This document shows positions 36,076 through 44,523 of a stretch of DNA of 64,000 nucleotides, in pieces (position 1 is the stretch's first letter; each line of letters opens with the position of its first letter). This DNA comes from Microbacterium galbinum (GTDB lineage: Bacteria; Actinomycetota; Actinomycetes; Actinomycetales; Microbacteriaceae), in assembly GCF_023091225.1 (NCBI RefSeq), contig NZ_JAHWXM010000001.1, forward strand, positions 2,749,913-2,813,912, written 5' to 3'. The notes beneath the pieces were generated by a model. It did no database searches, had not been told where the DNA came from, and worked only from the letters and a program-made list of their open reading frames with translations. Made by a program: the position numbers and the translations under genes.

Positions 36076-36620
36076 CGGCATCCGTCCCGTGCCCACGTCT
36101 TTGCGCGGGGCGTGCCCGTTCACTTGCGGCGGGCGTACTCGTCTCGCTGGTGGTGTTGACGGGGTGTGCTGGGATGAGCGCGGAAGAGAAGGTTGCGGTG
36201 CAGGAAGCGCAACTGAAAGCACTGATCGCGCAGGCGGATGATTGGGGCGGGGAGATCGTCGCTCAGATCCCTGTGTCGGAGGTGGAGGAGATCTACCCGA
36301 ACATGGGGGGCTCCCGAGGAGCGGGCGATGATTACGAGCAGTGGCCGCGCTATTACTACTGGTTCCAGGGCGTTGACCTCTTGCCGGACGGACCGCGATC
36401 GCCAACGGCCGTCGCTGATGACCTCGAACCGTGGCTGCAGCGACAGGGCTGGCAGCGTAATGAAGAAGCTGAGTTTCCTGCAGGTCAAGAGAGTTTCGAG
36501 CGCGACTACTTCCGCGATGGATACCACCTCATCGTGGAGGTCTACACCGAAGAGCCGCCCATGGCGCAGGCGATCAACTTCAAGATCGTGACGCCGCAGA
36601 CCGATCCGGATAGTCCGTGA
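36072..36620 (+). CDS. Tandem lipoprotein 3, putative effector immunity protein
   Basis: 182 residues, third paralogue, GTG start in a GTGA overlap. Leader SLAAGVLVSLVVLTGC with lipidated Cys32; the DNA of this leader is almost identical to that of copy 4, which suggests recent duplication or gene conversion. The body has GMSAEEKVAVQEAQLKAL, WGGEIVAQIPVSEVEE, an altered GGSRGAGDDYEQWPRYYYW, ADDLEPWLQRQGWQRNEE and VEVYTEEPPMAQAINFKI. It diverges most from the others around residues 60-85, where copy-specific binding might lie. Confidence 0.75.
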   Translation: MTASVPCPRLCAGRARSLAAGVLVSLVVLTGCAGMSAEEKVAVQEAQLKALIAQADDWGGEIVAQIPVSEVEEIYPNMGGSRGAGDDYEQWPRYYYWFQGVDLLPDGPRSPTAVADDLEPWLQRQGWQRNEEAEFPAGQESFERDYFRDGYHLIVEVYTEEPPMAQAINFKIVTPQTDPDSP

Positions 36621-37171
36621 CGGCATCCGTTCGTTACCCGTGTCTCCTCTCTGGGCGTGCTCGTCTACTTGCGGCGGGCCTACTCGTCTCGCTGGTGGTG
36701 TTGACGGGGTGCGGTGGGATGAGTGCGGAGGAACAGGTAGTGGTTCAGGAACAACAACTGGACGAGTTCATCTCTCAGGCGGACCGATGGGGCGAGGAGA
36801 TCCTTGAGCAGATCCCGGCGTCAGAGCTCGATCCCGAGTCGGAAGCGAGCCCCGGTGGTGGTGTTCGAGCGGCGAACGACGACTACGAGGAGTGGCCGAA
36901 GTACTACTACTGGAATCGGTACGTCGAGCTGAAGTCGGAGGGTGTCCGAACGCCTACCGAGATCGCGGACGACCTCGAGCCGTGGCTGGCAGAGCAGGGC
37001 TGGCAACGAGACAAAGAGAGTGAGTTCCCGGCCAGTGAAGAGAGCTTTGAGCGGGACTACTTCCGGGGTGGGTACCACCTCGTCGTGGAGGTATTCACGG
37101 AGCCGCCTCCTCGTGTTCAGTCCCTACGGTTCATGATCGTGACGCCGCGAACGGATCCAGACCGCACTTGA
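36617..37171 (+). CDS. Tandem lipoprotein 4, putative effector immunity protein
   Basis: 184 residues, last paralogue, GTG start in a GTGA overlap. Leader LLAAGLLVSLVVLTGC (Cys32) matches copy 3. The mature part starts GGMSAEEQVVVQEQQLDEF and ends with VEVFTEPPPRVQSLRFMIVTP, which matches copy 1 rather than copy 3, so the gene looks mosaic. A conserved WPKYYYW and DDLEPWLAEQGWQR are retained. A 17-bp inverted repeat follows 138 bp downstream and probably ends the operon. Confidence 0.75.
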   Translation: MTASVRYPCLLSGRARLLAAGLLVSLVVLTGCGGMSAEEQVVVQEQQLDEFISQADRWGEEILEQIPASELDPESEASPGGGVRAANDDYEEWPKYYYWNRYVELKSEGVRTPTEIADDLEPWLAEQGWQRDKESEFPASEESFERDYFRGGYHLVVEVFTEPPPRVQSLRFMIVTPRTDPDRT

Positions 37172-37308
37172 ATCGTGTCCTAGGTGAACCATGTACATCT
37201 CTAGCCTGCGAGAGTTCGCAATGAGGTCGAACGCTACTTTGGAAACAACGCGAAGTACCTCGCCACCACCTCGAGTGAGGGTGATCCATCACGTGGGTAC
37301 ATGGGATT

Positions 37309-37356
37309 TCGCTCACCTTGTCGCCTCCCGGGCCACGAAGGCGACAAAGTGAGCGA
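37309..37356. terminator. Strong inverted repeat ending the T7SS operon
   Basis: Arms 37309-37325 and 37340-37356 (17 bp, one mismatch; TCGCTCACCTTGTCGCC on the left). It lies between the last lipoprotein gene and the convergent phosphoglucomutase gene, so it can stop transcription from both sides. The 137 bp before it (37172-37308) hold no feature I can identify and are lower in G+C. Confidence 0.7.
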
Positions 37357-37374
37357 TTCGAAACCGATCGAAAC

Positions 37375-39024
37375 CTACGCCCCCAGCGCCGCCGACACCA
37401 CCGCGCGGGCCTCGGCCTGCACCTCGGCGAGGTGCTCGGGGCCGCGCAGGCTCTCGGCGTACAGCTTGTAGACGTCCTCGGTGCCCGAGGGGCGCGCGGC
37501 GAACCACGCGTGCTCGGTCTGCACCTTGAGGCCGCCGATCGCCGCGCCGTTGCCGGGAGCGTGCGAGAGCTTGGCGGTGATCTCCTCGCCGGCCAGCGTG
37601 GTCGCCGACACCGACTCGGGCGCCAGCTTCGCGAGCGTCGCCTTCTGCTCGGGCGTCGCCGGAGCATCCACCCGCTGGTAGGCCGACGAGCCGAACGCGG
37701 TCTCGAGCTCGGCATAGCGCTCCGACGGCGACTTGCCCGTCACGGCGATGATCTCGGCGGCCAGCAGGCACAGCAGGATGCCGTCCTTGTCGGTCGACCA
37801 CACCGAGCCGTCGAAGCGCAGGAACGACGCACCGGCCGACTCCTCGCCGCCGAACGCGACCGAACCGTCGAGCAGACCGGGAACGAACCATTTGAACCCG
37901 ACCGGAACCTCGAGCAGGCGACGGCCGAGCGACTCCGCGACGCGATCGATGATCATCGACGACACGAGCGTCTTGCCGATCGCGGCATCCCGCGGCCACT
38001 CCGTGCGGTGCGAGAACAGGTAGTCGATCGCGACGGCGAGGTAGTGGTTCGGGTTCATCAGACCGGCATCCGGGGTGACGATGCCGTGGCGGTCGGCATC
38101 CGCGTCGTTGCCGGTGAGCACGTCGAAGTCGCCCTTCTTGGCGACGAGCGAGGCCATGGCCGACGGCGACGACGGATCCATGCGGATCTTCTCGTCCCAG
38201 TCGAGCGTCATGAAGCGCCAGGTCGGGTCGACCTCGGGGTTCACGACGGTGAGGTCGAGGTCGAAGACCTCCTTGATGAGCGCCCAGTACTCCACGGATG
38301 CTCCGCCCAACGGGTCGGCCCCGATGCGCACACCCGCGCGGCGGATCGCTTCGACGTCGATGATCGACGCGAGGTCTCGCACGTAGGCGTCGCGGAAGTC
38401 GTAGCTCCCGAGGGTGTCGGCGTCGAGGTCCGCGAAGCGCACGCGCTTCACGCCCTCGAGGTTCGCCTCGATGAGCTGGTTCGCGCGGTCGGCGATCCAG
38501 CCGGTGGCGTCGGTGTCGGCCGGGCCGCCGTGCGGCGGGTTGTACTTGAAGCCGCCGTCGCGGGGCGGGTTGTGCGAGGGGGTGACGACGATGCCGTCGG
38601 CGCGGCCGGTGTTGCCCTCGGATGCCGCGAGGGCGCGGTTGTACGTGAGGATCGCGTGGCTGAGCGCCGGGGTCGGCACCCACGAGTCGCGGGAGTCGAC
38701 GCGCACGTCGACGCCGTTCGCGACGAGCACCTCGATCGCGCTGCGCTCGGCCGGCAGCGACAGCGCATGCGTGTCGCGCCCGAGGAAGAGCGGGCCGGTG
38801 ATGCCCTGGCCCGCGCGGTAGTCGACGATCGCCTGCGTGGTGGCGAGGATGTGCACCTCGTTGAAGCTGCCGCTCAGCGACGACCCGCGATGGCCGCTGG
38901 TGCCGAACGCGACGCGCTCGGCGGCGACATCCGGGCGCGGGATGCGGTCGTAGTAGGCGGCGATCAACTCGTCGACATCGATGAGGTCACTTTCCTCCGC
39001 GGGGAGGCCGGCACGGCTCGTCAT
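37375..39024 (-). CDS. pgm: Phosphoglucomutase (alpha-D-glucose phosphate-specific)
   Basis: 549 residues from the ATG at 39024; a GTG five codons earlier is possible. It interconverts glucose-1-phosphate and glucose-6-phosphate. Substrate and phosphoserine motifs: [11 protein letters not shown] near the start, the active serine in [17 protein letters not shown], metal loop [16 protein letters not shown], sugar loop [12 protein letters not shown] and the C-terminal phosphate loop [13 protein letters not shown]. It links the product of the Leloir genes (glucose-1-phosphate) to glycolysis. It converges on the T7SS lipoprotein array. Confidence 0.95.
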   Translation of the reverse strand: MTSRAGLPAEESDLIDVDELIAAYYDRIPRPDVAAERVAFGTSGHRGSSLSGSFNEVHILATTQAIVDYRAGQGITGPLFLGRDTHALSLPAERSAIEVLVANGVDVRVDSRDSWVPTPALSHAILTYNRALAASEGNTGRADGIVVTPSHNPPRDGGFKYNPPHGGPADTDATGWIADRANQLIEANLEGVKRVRFADLDADTLGSYDFRDAYVRDLASIIDVEAIRRAGVRIGADPLGGASVEYWALIKEVFDLDLTVVNPEVDPTWRFMTLDWDEKIRMDPSSPSAMASLVAKKGDFDVLTGNDADADRHGIVTPDAGLMNPNHYLAVAIDYLFSHRTEWPRDAAIGKTLVSSMIIDRVAESLGRRLLEVPVGFKWFVPGLLDGSVAFGGEESAGASFLRFDGSVWSTDKDGILLCLLAAEIIAVTGKSPSERYAELETAFGSSAYQRVDAPATPEQKATLAKLAPESVSATTLAGEEITAKLSHAPGNGAAIGGLKVQTEHAWFAARPSGTEDVYKLYAESLRGPEHLAEVQAEARAVVSAALGA

Positions 39025-39092
39025 GAGTTCAGTCTGCACCGATCCGGCCCGAGAGGAAACTTCGCGTCGGAGCCTTGACGCGGAGGGCTAAG

Positions 39093-40043
39093 GTGAAACG
39101 CGTGACCGAACGCCGTACCTACAGCTATCTGGGACCCGCCGGAACGTTCACGGAGGCGGCGCTCGACCAGGTCGCCGAAGCCCGAGGCCAGCAGTGGCGT
39201 GCCGTGCACAACGTCGGCGAAGCCCTCGCCGACGTGCTCGAGGGCCGCAGCGACGCCGCGATGATCGCGATCGAGAACTCGATCGAGGGCGGCGTCTCCA
39301 CCACGCAGGACGCCCTCGCGACCCTGCCCGGTCTGCGCATCGTCGGCGAATACCTCGTGAAGGTGAACTTCGTGCTCGTCGCGCCGCGCGGCACGACGCT
39401 CGACGAGGTGTCGGTCATCGCCGCGCACCCCGTCGCCTACGCGCAGTGCCACGGATGGCTCGGCGCGAACATTCCCGCGCACTCGCACGTTCCGGCATCC
39501 AGCAACGTCGCCTCGGCGATCGGCGTGCTCGACGGCAGCCTGCCCGCCCAGGCCGCGATCGCCGCCCCCGGCATCGTCAACCACTACGACGTCGAGGTGC
39601 TCGCCTCCGGCATCGGCGACAACGCCAACGCCGTCACCCGCTTCGTGCTCGTCTCGCGCACGACCGCGCCGCCCGCGCCGACCGGTGCCGACAAGACCTC
39701 GCTCATCGTCGAGCTGCCCCACGACCACCCGGGATCGCTCCTCGAGATGCTCGAGCAGTTCTCGACCCGCGGCATCAACCTGTCGCTCATCGAGTCGCGC
39801 CCGATCGGCGACGAACTCGGCCGCTATCGTTTCGTCATCGACGCCGACGGCCACATCGAGCACGAACGCATGGCGGATGCGCTGCTCGGCATCCGTCGGT
39901 TCAGCCCGCGCGTGGTGTTCCTCGGGTCGTACCCGCGGGCCGACCGTCAGATCGTGCACTACCCGGATCGCTACGCCGACGACGTGTTCGTCGAGGCGCG
40001 CGACTGGCTGCGCGGCATCGTCTCGGGCGAACCCGAGGCCTGA
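39093..40043 (+). CDS. pheA: Prephenate dehydratase
   Basis: 316 residues from GTG 39093, which has GGAGG six bases upstream; GTG 39102 is an alternative. It converts prephenate to phenylpyruvate in phenylalanine synthesis. PDT domain: SYLGPAGTFTEAALDQV, MIAIENSIEGGVSTTQDAL, HPVAYAQCHGWL and the catalytic Thr segment GDNANAVTRFVLV. The C-terminal ACT domain (TSLIVELPHDHPGSLLEML, NLSLIESRPIGDELGRYRFVID) provides feedback control by phenylalanine. It is divergent from pgm with about 70 bp between them. Confidence 0.95.
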   Translation: MKRVTERRTYSYLGPAGTFTEAALDQVAEARGQQWRAVHNVGEALADVLEGRSDAAMIAIENSIEGGVSTTQDALATLPGLRIVGEYLVKVNFVLVAPRGTTLDEVSVIAAHPVAYAQCHGWLGANIPAHSHVPASSNVASAIGVLDGSLPAQAAIAAPGIVNHYDVEVLASGIGDNANAVTRFVLVSRTTAPPAPTGADKTSLIVELPHDHPGSLLEMLEQFSTRGINLSLIESRPIGDELGRYRFVIDADGHIEHERMADALLGIRRFSPRVVFLGSYPRADRQIVHYPDRYADDVFVEARDWLRGIVSGEPEA

Positions 40044-40107
40044 GCCCCCTCCGGCGCGGATCGCGCCCACTCAGCCCCCTCGGCCCTCCGGCTCCGTCCG
40101 GCGCGGG

Positions 40108-40320
40108 TCAGTGCTCCCGGAAGTTCGGCCAGTCGCTGCCCGGCCGCATGCGCGCGTGGAGCGCGCTCTTGGCGACGGCGAGCGACGGGTAGGTTCCGGC
40201 CGAGGCATCCGCCCCCGCCATCGTCACCCGATAGCCCTCGTCGTCGTGACGGATGCTGCCGACGACGCCGTTCGGGCCGTAGGCCACCCAGAGGCCGAGT
40301 GTGGTGCTGGTGCTCATCAT
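40108..40320 (-). CDS. Small hypothetical protein
   Basis: 70 residues. Two adjacent ATG codons begin it (40320 or 40317) behind a strong GGAGAGGAG. The sequence is compact and mixed alpha/beta: LGLWVAYGPNGVVGSIRHDDEGYRVTMAG then TYPSLAVAKSALHARM and a C-terminal GSDWPNFREH. It resembles short DUF proteins common in Microbacteriaceae, but I cannot name the family. There is no signal peptide or Cys. It is separated from the LLM oxidoreductase gene on the same strand by 67 bp. Confidence 0.65.
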   Translation of the reverse strand: MMSTSTTLGLWVAYGPNGVVGSIRHDDEGYRVTMAGADASAGTYPSLAVAKSALHARMRPGSDWPNFREH

Positions 40321-40387
40321 CGAACTCCTCTCCAGGGCTGAGGCTACGCCCGCCGGGCCCGGTGCGCCAGACCTCCGTCGCGCGCGT

Positions 40388-41428
40388 CTACAGCGCTGCG
40401 GCGACGAGCTCCAGGGTCTGGGCGCGGCCCGCGGCCGAGTCGGCGGGCTCGGACTCGTAGGCGCCGGCGACGGGGGAGAGCATGACCTCGTCGACGCCCC
40501 AGCGGCTCGCGAACTCGCGCACCTCGGCGGCGACGGACTCGCCCGTTCCGACGAACCAGCGCGAGCGGGCGGCCTGCACGACCTGATCGGTCGCGGCATC
40601 CGATTCGGCCGCCAGCGCTTCCTCCACCGTCTCGAGAGCGATGAGCGGCTTGTTGAGACGCAGCCGCGACATCATGCGCAGCTGCGGCAGGGCGCGCGCC
40701 TCGGCCTCCTCGACGGTGGGCGACGCCACGGCGTTGACCGTCAGGAAGGTGCGCGGCGTCGGGTGCTCCTCGCTCGGCTGGTAGTTCGTGCGATAGAGAT
40801 CGAGCGCGCGCTCGAGGCCCTCGCCCGAGAAGTGGTTGGCGAACACGTACGGCAGGCCGTGGGATGCCGCGAGCTGAGCCGAGTAGTCGCTCGAGCCGAG
40901 CAGCCACACCTCGGGGGCGTCGGTCGCCGCGGGCGTCGCACGCACCGTGTACTCCCCGCCGGAGGTGAAGCGCACGGTCGCCCCCTCGTTCGAGACGAGC
41001 GCGGCGATGTCCTGCACGTGGCGGGGGAACTGTTCGACGTCGCTGGTGACGCCCGAGCCGCGCAGCAACTGCGTGATCACGGGGTCGCTGCCGGGTGCGC
41101 GCCCGAGGCCGAGGTCGATGCGCCCGGGGGCGATCGCGGCCAGGGCCGCGAACTGCTCGGCGACGATGAGCGGCGCGTGGTTCGGCAGCATGACGCCGCC
41201 GGAGCCGAGGCGGATGCTCGAGGTGCGGGTCGCGGCGGCGGCGATCAGCACCGGGGGAGTGGTGGATGCCACGGCCGGCATGTTGTGGTGCTCGGCGAAC
41301 CAGTAACGGCGATAGCCGAGCCGGTCGGCGATCTCGGCGAGCGAGAGGGAGGCGCGGATGGCCTCGGCGCTGGTCTGACCGGTGCGCACGGGCACGAGGT
41401 CGAGGACGGAGAGTGCGACGTCATTCAT
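40388..41428 (-). CDS. LLM-class flavin-dependent oxidoreductase (luciferase-like monooxygenase)
   Basis: 346 residues; ATG at 41428 starts MNDVALSVLDLVPVRTGQTS, the usual N-terminus of the MsnO8/YhbW-type LLM family. TIM-barrel features: ADRLGYRRYWFAEHHNMPAVASTTPPVLIAAAATRT, RLGSGGVMLPNHAPLIVAEQFAAL, GRIDLGLGRAPGSDP and FVGTGESVAAEVREFASRWGVDEVML. It uses F420 or FMN; the absence of a clear marker leaves the cofactor open. The substrate is unknown and the neighbours give no pathway. Confidence 0.88.
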   Translation of the reverse strand: MNDVALSVLDLVPVRTGQTSAEAIRASLSLAEIADRLGYRRYWFAEHHNMPAVASTTPPVLIAAAATRTSSIRLGSGGVMLPNHAPLIVAEQFAALAAIAPGRIDLGLGRAPGSDPVITQLLRGSGVTSDVEQFPRHVQDIAALVSNEGATVRFTSGGEYTVRATPAATDAPEVWLLGSSDYSAQLAASHGLPYVFANHFSGEGLERALDLYRTNYQPSEEHPTPRTFLTVNAVASPTVEEAEARALPQLRMMSRLRLNKPLIALETVEEALAAESDAATDQVVQAARSRWFVGTGESVAAEVREFASRWGVDEVMLSPVAGAYESEPADSAAGRAQTLELVAAAL

Positions 41429-41533
41429 CCCCTGCTGCAACCGGGGGGAGCGGCGGGGCATTCCCGGCGCCCCGGGCCCCGATCGCGCGGACGCGCGGGG
41501 AGGCGCGGGAAGCGCGCCGGAAACGCGCCGCCG

Positions 41534-41764
41534 TCAGGCCGCGATGGGCGTACTGCGGGGCGTGAGCGCCTCTTCCAGCGATCGGCGCGCGAGTCGGTAG
41601 CGGATGCTCCAGCCGGCGCTGTAGCTCTGCTCGGGGAGGTCGGCGAGGAGTGCGCGGTCGTCCGGGCCGAGGCCGTCGCGCGCGGCTTCGCGCAGCAGGT
41701 CGTCCTTCGTGGCCGGGTACTCCATCTCGGCCAGGAAGCGGTCGAGTGCGGGCGAGGTGGGCAT
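41534..41764 (-). CDS. DUF2795 domain protein
   Basis: 76 residues, ATG behind AAAGGAATG. The segment MEYPATKDDLLREAARDGLGPDDRALLADLPEQSYSAGWSIRYRL is the DUF2795 pattern (Y/F-P-A-T-K-x-D-L and L-P-x-x-x-Y-x-S). The function is unknown; these small basic/acidic proteins often lie beside stress genes. It is directly downstream of hsp20 on the same strand (67 bp gap), so it may share the heat- or stress-induced transcript. Confidence 0.75.
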   Translation of the reverse strand: MPTSPALDRFLAEMEYPATKDDLLREAARDGLGPDDRALLADLPEQSYSAGWSIRYRLARRSLEEALTPRSTPIAA

Positions 41765-41831
41765 GTGACATTCCTTTCCGTGTGAAGGGGAGGAGGACTC
41801 GGGGGCGCGCGATCGCGCGCCCCCGAGAGGA

Positions 41832-42254
41832 TCAGGCGTCGATCGCCTGCCGCTGGTCGGCCGATTCGACGGTGATCTTGCGCGGCTTCGCGCGCTCGCT
41901 GACAGGGATGATGACCGACAGCACGCCGCTCTCGTAGGAGGCGCTGATGCCGTCGAGGTCGACACCCTCGCCGAGCGTGAACTGGCGCAGGAACGTGCCG
42001 GCGCCGCGCTCGCGAGCGAGCCAGCGCACGCCCTCCTGGCTGTCGGCGGTGCGCTGGGCGCGGATGGTCAGCTGCGCACCGTCGAGATCGACGTCGATCG
42101 AGCCGGGATCGGCGCCCGGCAGATCGGCGTGCAGGATGTAACGGTCGCCGTCGCGATAGAGGTCCACCGGCATGGACCGGGGGGCGCGAACGGAATCGAG
42201 CACGCTCGCGGCGAAGCGGTCGAGCTGACTGAACGGATCGAAGGTGAGTGCCAT
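41832..42254 (-). CDS. Small heat-shock protein, Hsp20/alpha-crystallin family
   Basis: 140 residues, ATG behind AAAGGAG. N-terminal MALTFDPFSQLDRFAASVL is the typical actinobacterial Hsp20 start. The alpha-crystallin domain runs from MPVDLYRDGDRYILHADLPGADPGSIDVDLDGAQLTIRA to YESGVLSVIIPVSERAKPRKI, with the conserved G-V-L motif. It is an ATP-independent holdase that keeps damaged proteins soluble. It is divergent from a MerR-type regulator and an inverted repeat lies between them. DUF2795 protein follows downstream. Confidence 0.92.
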   Translation of the reverse strand: MALTFDPFSQLDRFAASVLDSVRAPRSMPVDLYRDGDRYILHADLPGADPGSIDVDLDGAQLTIRAQRTADSQEGVRWLARERGAGTFLRQFTLGEGVDLDGISASYESGVLSVIIPVSERAKPRKITVESADQRQAIDA

Positions 42255-42293
42255 GGTGTCTCCTTTCGTACGGCCCTCTCGGGCTCGATGGCC

Positions 42294-42312
42294 GATGCAG
42301 AAGATCTGCATC
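42294..42312. promoter_or_regulatory. Candidate operator between hsp20 and its MerR-type regulator
   Basis: GATGCAG-AAGAT-CTGCATC, perfect 7-bp arms, 40 bp before the hsp20 ATG. It is followed by an unusually A+T-rich stretch (42315-42345, including ATTTTTTATAGAAC) likely to hold promoter elements. It does not match the HAIR consensus of HspR that I recall, so the regulator may recognise a different sequence. Confidence 0.45.
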
Positions 42313-42383
42313 ACTTACTGTAGATTTTTTATAGAACAAATCCAGCCACTTCCGCAAGTCCCGACGTCTCGAAGGAGAACCGG

Positions 42384-42683
42384 ATGCCGCATCGCGATTC
42401 GCGCACCCCGCTCTACGGCATCGCCGTCGCCGCGCAGCTCGTCGACCTGCCCGAGGCGACCCTCCGCCTGTTCGAGAGCAAAGGGCTGCTGACGCCCGCG
42501 CGGAGCGACGGCGGCACCCGGCGCTACAGCGACGACGACATCGATCGCCTGCGGAGGGCGGCGCAGTTGCGTGACGACGGCATCAACATCGCGGGCATCG
42601 CCCGGGTGCTCGACCTCCAGGACGAGAACGCCGATCTGCAGGACCGGAACGCCGACCTGCGCGACGCTCTCGACGAGCGGTGA
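42384..42683 (+). CDS. MerR-family (HspR-like) transcriptional regulator
   Basis: 99 residues. MerR-type winged helix: PLYGIAVAAQLVDLPEATLRLFESKGLLTPARSDGGTRRYSDDDIDRLRRAAQLRDDGINIAGIARVL, with the G-G-T-R-R-Y-S wing. The short C-terminal coiled segment (DLQDENADLQDRNADLRDAL) has a tandem pattern and probably dimerises the protein. No effector Cys are present, as in HspR rather than metal sensors. Divergent from hsp20; it probably controls that promoter. CPA1 antiporter gene follows 28 bp later. Confidence 0.85.
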   Translation: MPHRDSRTPLYGIAVAAQLVDLPEATLRLFESKGLLTPARSDGGTRRYSDDDIDRLRRAAQLRDDGINIAGIARVLDLQDENADLQDRNADLRDALDER

Positions 42684-42711
42684 CGCCCGGCGCGGGCGCT
42701 AATCTGGCCGG

Positions 42712-44442
42712 ATGGATGCCGAGATCTTCTACGTCCTCGTCGGCGCCGTCGTCGTGGCGGCCATCGCCCGCTGGCGCGGGTGGCCCGCCCCGCTGCTCGT
42801 CACGGTCGTCGCGCTCGCGGTGTCGTTCCTTCCGTTCGTGCCCGAGCTGCGTGCCGACGGGCACCTGCTGCTGAACCTCGTGCTGCCGCCGCTGCTGTAC
42901 TCGGCGGCCCTCGACGTCTCGTTCGTCGGGTTCCGGCGCAGCCTGCCGCAGATCCGCCGCCTGGGCATCTGGCTGGTGCTGATCACGGCGATCGCCGTCG
43001 GTCTGATCGCGTGGTGGATCTTCCCCGATCTGGGCCTTCCCGGGGCGCTGCTGCTCGGCGCGATCGTCTCTCCGCCCGATGCGGTCTCGGCCGCCGCGAT
43101 CGGCCGCAAGCTCGGCCTGCCGCGCCGCATCATGACGGTGCTGTCGGGTGAGAGCCTCATCAACGATGCGACCTCGCTGACTCTGTACCGGGTGTTCGCG
43201 GCGATCCTCGCGGGCGCGACCGTGAGCGTCTGGGGCGGCATCTGGCAGTTCGTCGTCGCGGTGGCGGTGGGTGTCGGCATCGGCCTGGTGTTCGGCGTCG
43301 CGCTGCACCAACTGCGCATGCGCATCTCCGACCCCGTCGTGATCGGTACGTTCGGCCTGCTCGCTCCCTTCGGCGCCTACGCCATCGCCGAGCACCTCAA
43401 CGGCTCGGGTGTACTGGCGGTCGTCGCGATGGGCCTGTACGTCGGCTTCAACGCTCCGCGCACCGACTACACGACCCGTCAGCAGGAGAAGCCGATCTGG
43501 CTCTCGGCCGACTTCCTGCTCGAGAGCTTCGTGTTCGCGTACATCGGTCTGCAGCTGCCGCGCGTGGTCAGCGACCTCGGCGCCGAATCGATCGGCGAGA
43601 TCCTGCTGCTCTCGGGCGCCGTGCTCGTGGTCGTGCTGATCGTGCGCCCGCTGTTCATCTTCCCGGCCAACGCCTGGGCGAACTTCCAGGACCGTCGGCG
43701 CCTCGCCCGCTGGGATCGGGGGGTCGAATCGGGAGAGTTCCAGAAGCGGCAGAAGCAGTCGCGGCGCTGGGGCCAGTACACCCCCGACGAGCTGCGCACG
43801 CAGATCGTGCGCGAGCGGATGGCGGGCCTCCAGCTCACCTGGAAGGACAACGCGGTCATCTCCTGGGCGGGCATGCGCGGCGTGGTCACGCTCGCGACGG
43901 CGCTCGCCGCGGCCGACCTCGCCACCCTCGACGAGCGGGCCTCGCACGCGATCGTCGTGGTCGCGTTCATCGTGACCGTCGGCACGCTGCTGCTGCAGGG
44001 GCTCACGCTGCCGATGCTGATCCGCCGGCTCGGCATCGCCAGCGACGTCGATCACGCCGAGGATGAGAAGGCCCTCGCCGCGGTGAAGGAGAAGAGTCGT
44101 CGGGCCGGCAAGGCGTTCCTCGCCGAGAAGCGCGTGGAGTGGGAGGAGAAGTACGGCGAGGTCGACCTCTCGATCTTCGACGCTTTCGCCAAGCGCATGA
44201 ACCGCGTCGAGAAGGACACCGACGAGGCGCAGGAGGTCGAGGACTCGGTCGCCAAGCCGTCGTACGACGACCTCGTCGCCCTCTCGAAGGGCTGGTTGCA
44301 GGTGCGCCGCGAGATCCTCCTCGAGGAACGCGACAAGGGCAACCTCGACGAGGAGGTCATGCGCGAGCTGATCGCGGCGATGGATGCCGAGGAGCTCGCC
44401 ATGGACACCCGCGGGGCGACCCGTCCGGGCGAGCGCGCGTAG
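42712..44442 (+). CDS. Na+/H+ antiporter, CPA1 family
   Basis: 576 residues. About 12 membrane helices occupy residues 1-430; the transport core is visible as LGAIVSPPDAVSAAAIGRKLGLP (S-P-P-D-A-V) and the helix-5 motif LSGESLINDATSLTLYRV (the N-D of CPA1). Later SWAGMRGVVTLATALA is the conserved helix 11 region. A charged cytosolic tail of about 130 residues with a likely coiled coil (EDEKALAAVKEKSRRAGKAFLAEKRVEWEEK) ends the protein. It exchanges Na+ for H+ in pH and salt homeostasis. A strong terminator follows. Confidence 0.9.
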   Translation: MDAEIFYVLVGAVVVAAIARWRGWPAPLLVTVVALAVSFLPFVPELRADGHLLLNLVLPPLLYSAALDVSFVGFRRSLPQIRRLGIWLVLITAIAVGLIAWWIFPDLGLPGALLLGAIVSPPDAVSAAAIGRKLGLPRRIMTVLSGESLINDATSLTLYRVFAAILAGATVSVWGGIWQFVVAVAVGVGIGLVFGVALHQLRMRISDPVVIGTFGLLAPFGAYAIAEHLNGSGVLAVVAMGLYVGFNAPRTDYTTRQQEKPIWLSADFLLESFVFAYIGLQLPRVVSDLGAESIGEILLLSGAVLVVVLIVRPLFIFPANAWANFQDRRRLARWDRGVESGEFQKRQKQSRRWGQYTPDELRTQIVRERMAGLQLTWKDNAVISWAGMRGVVTLATALAAADLATLDERASHAIVVVAFIVTVGTLLLQGLTLPMLIRRLGIASDVDHAEDEKALAAVKEKSRRAGKAFLAEKRVEWEEKYGEVDLSIFDAFAKRMNRVEKDTDEAQEVEDSVAKPSYDDLVALSKGWLQVRREILLEERDKGNLDEEVMRELIAAMDAEELAMDTRGATRPGERA

Positions 44443-44459
44443 CCGCGGCATCCCGCTGA

Positions 44460-44504
44460 CGAACGAGAGTGCCCCGTCCTGGAAGAGGACGGGGCGCTCG
44501 TTCG
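44460..44504. terminator. Terminator hairpin after the antiporter gene
   Basis: CGAACGAG and GCCCCGTCC on the left pair with GGACGGGGC and CTCGTTCG on the right (44487-44504), with a small internal bulge and a TGGAAGA loop. It separates the antiporter (plus strand) from the convergent symporter gene (minus strand). Confidence 0.75.
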
Positions 44505-44523
44505 GTGATGCGGCGGGTGGCGC

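Noticed and set aside
32238..37308. Prophage or integrative element boundary around the T7SS
   Set aside because: No integrase, transposase, tRNA target or direct-repeat ends; only base composition changes, so a mobile element cannot be claimed.
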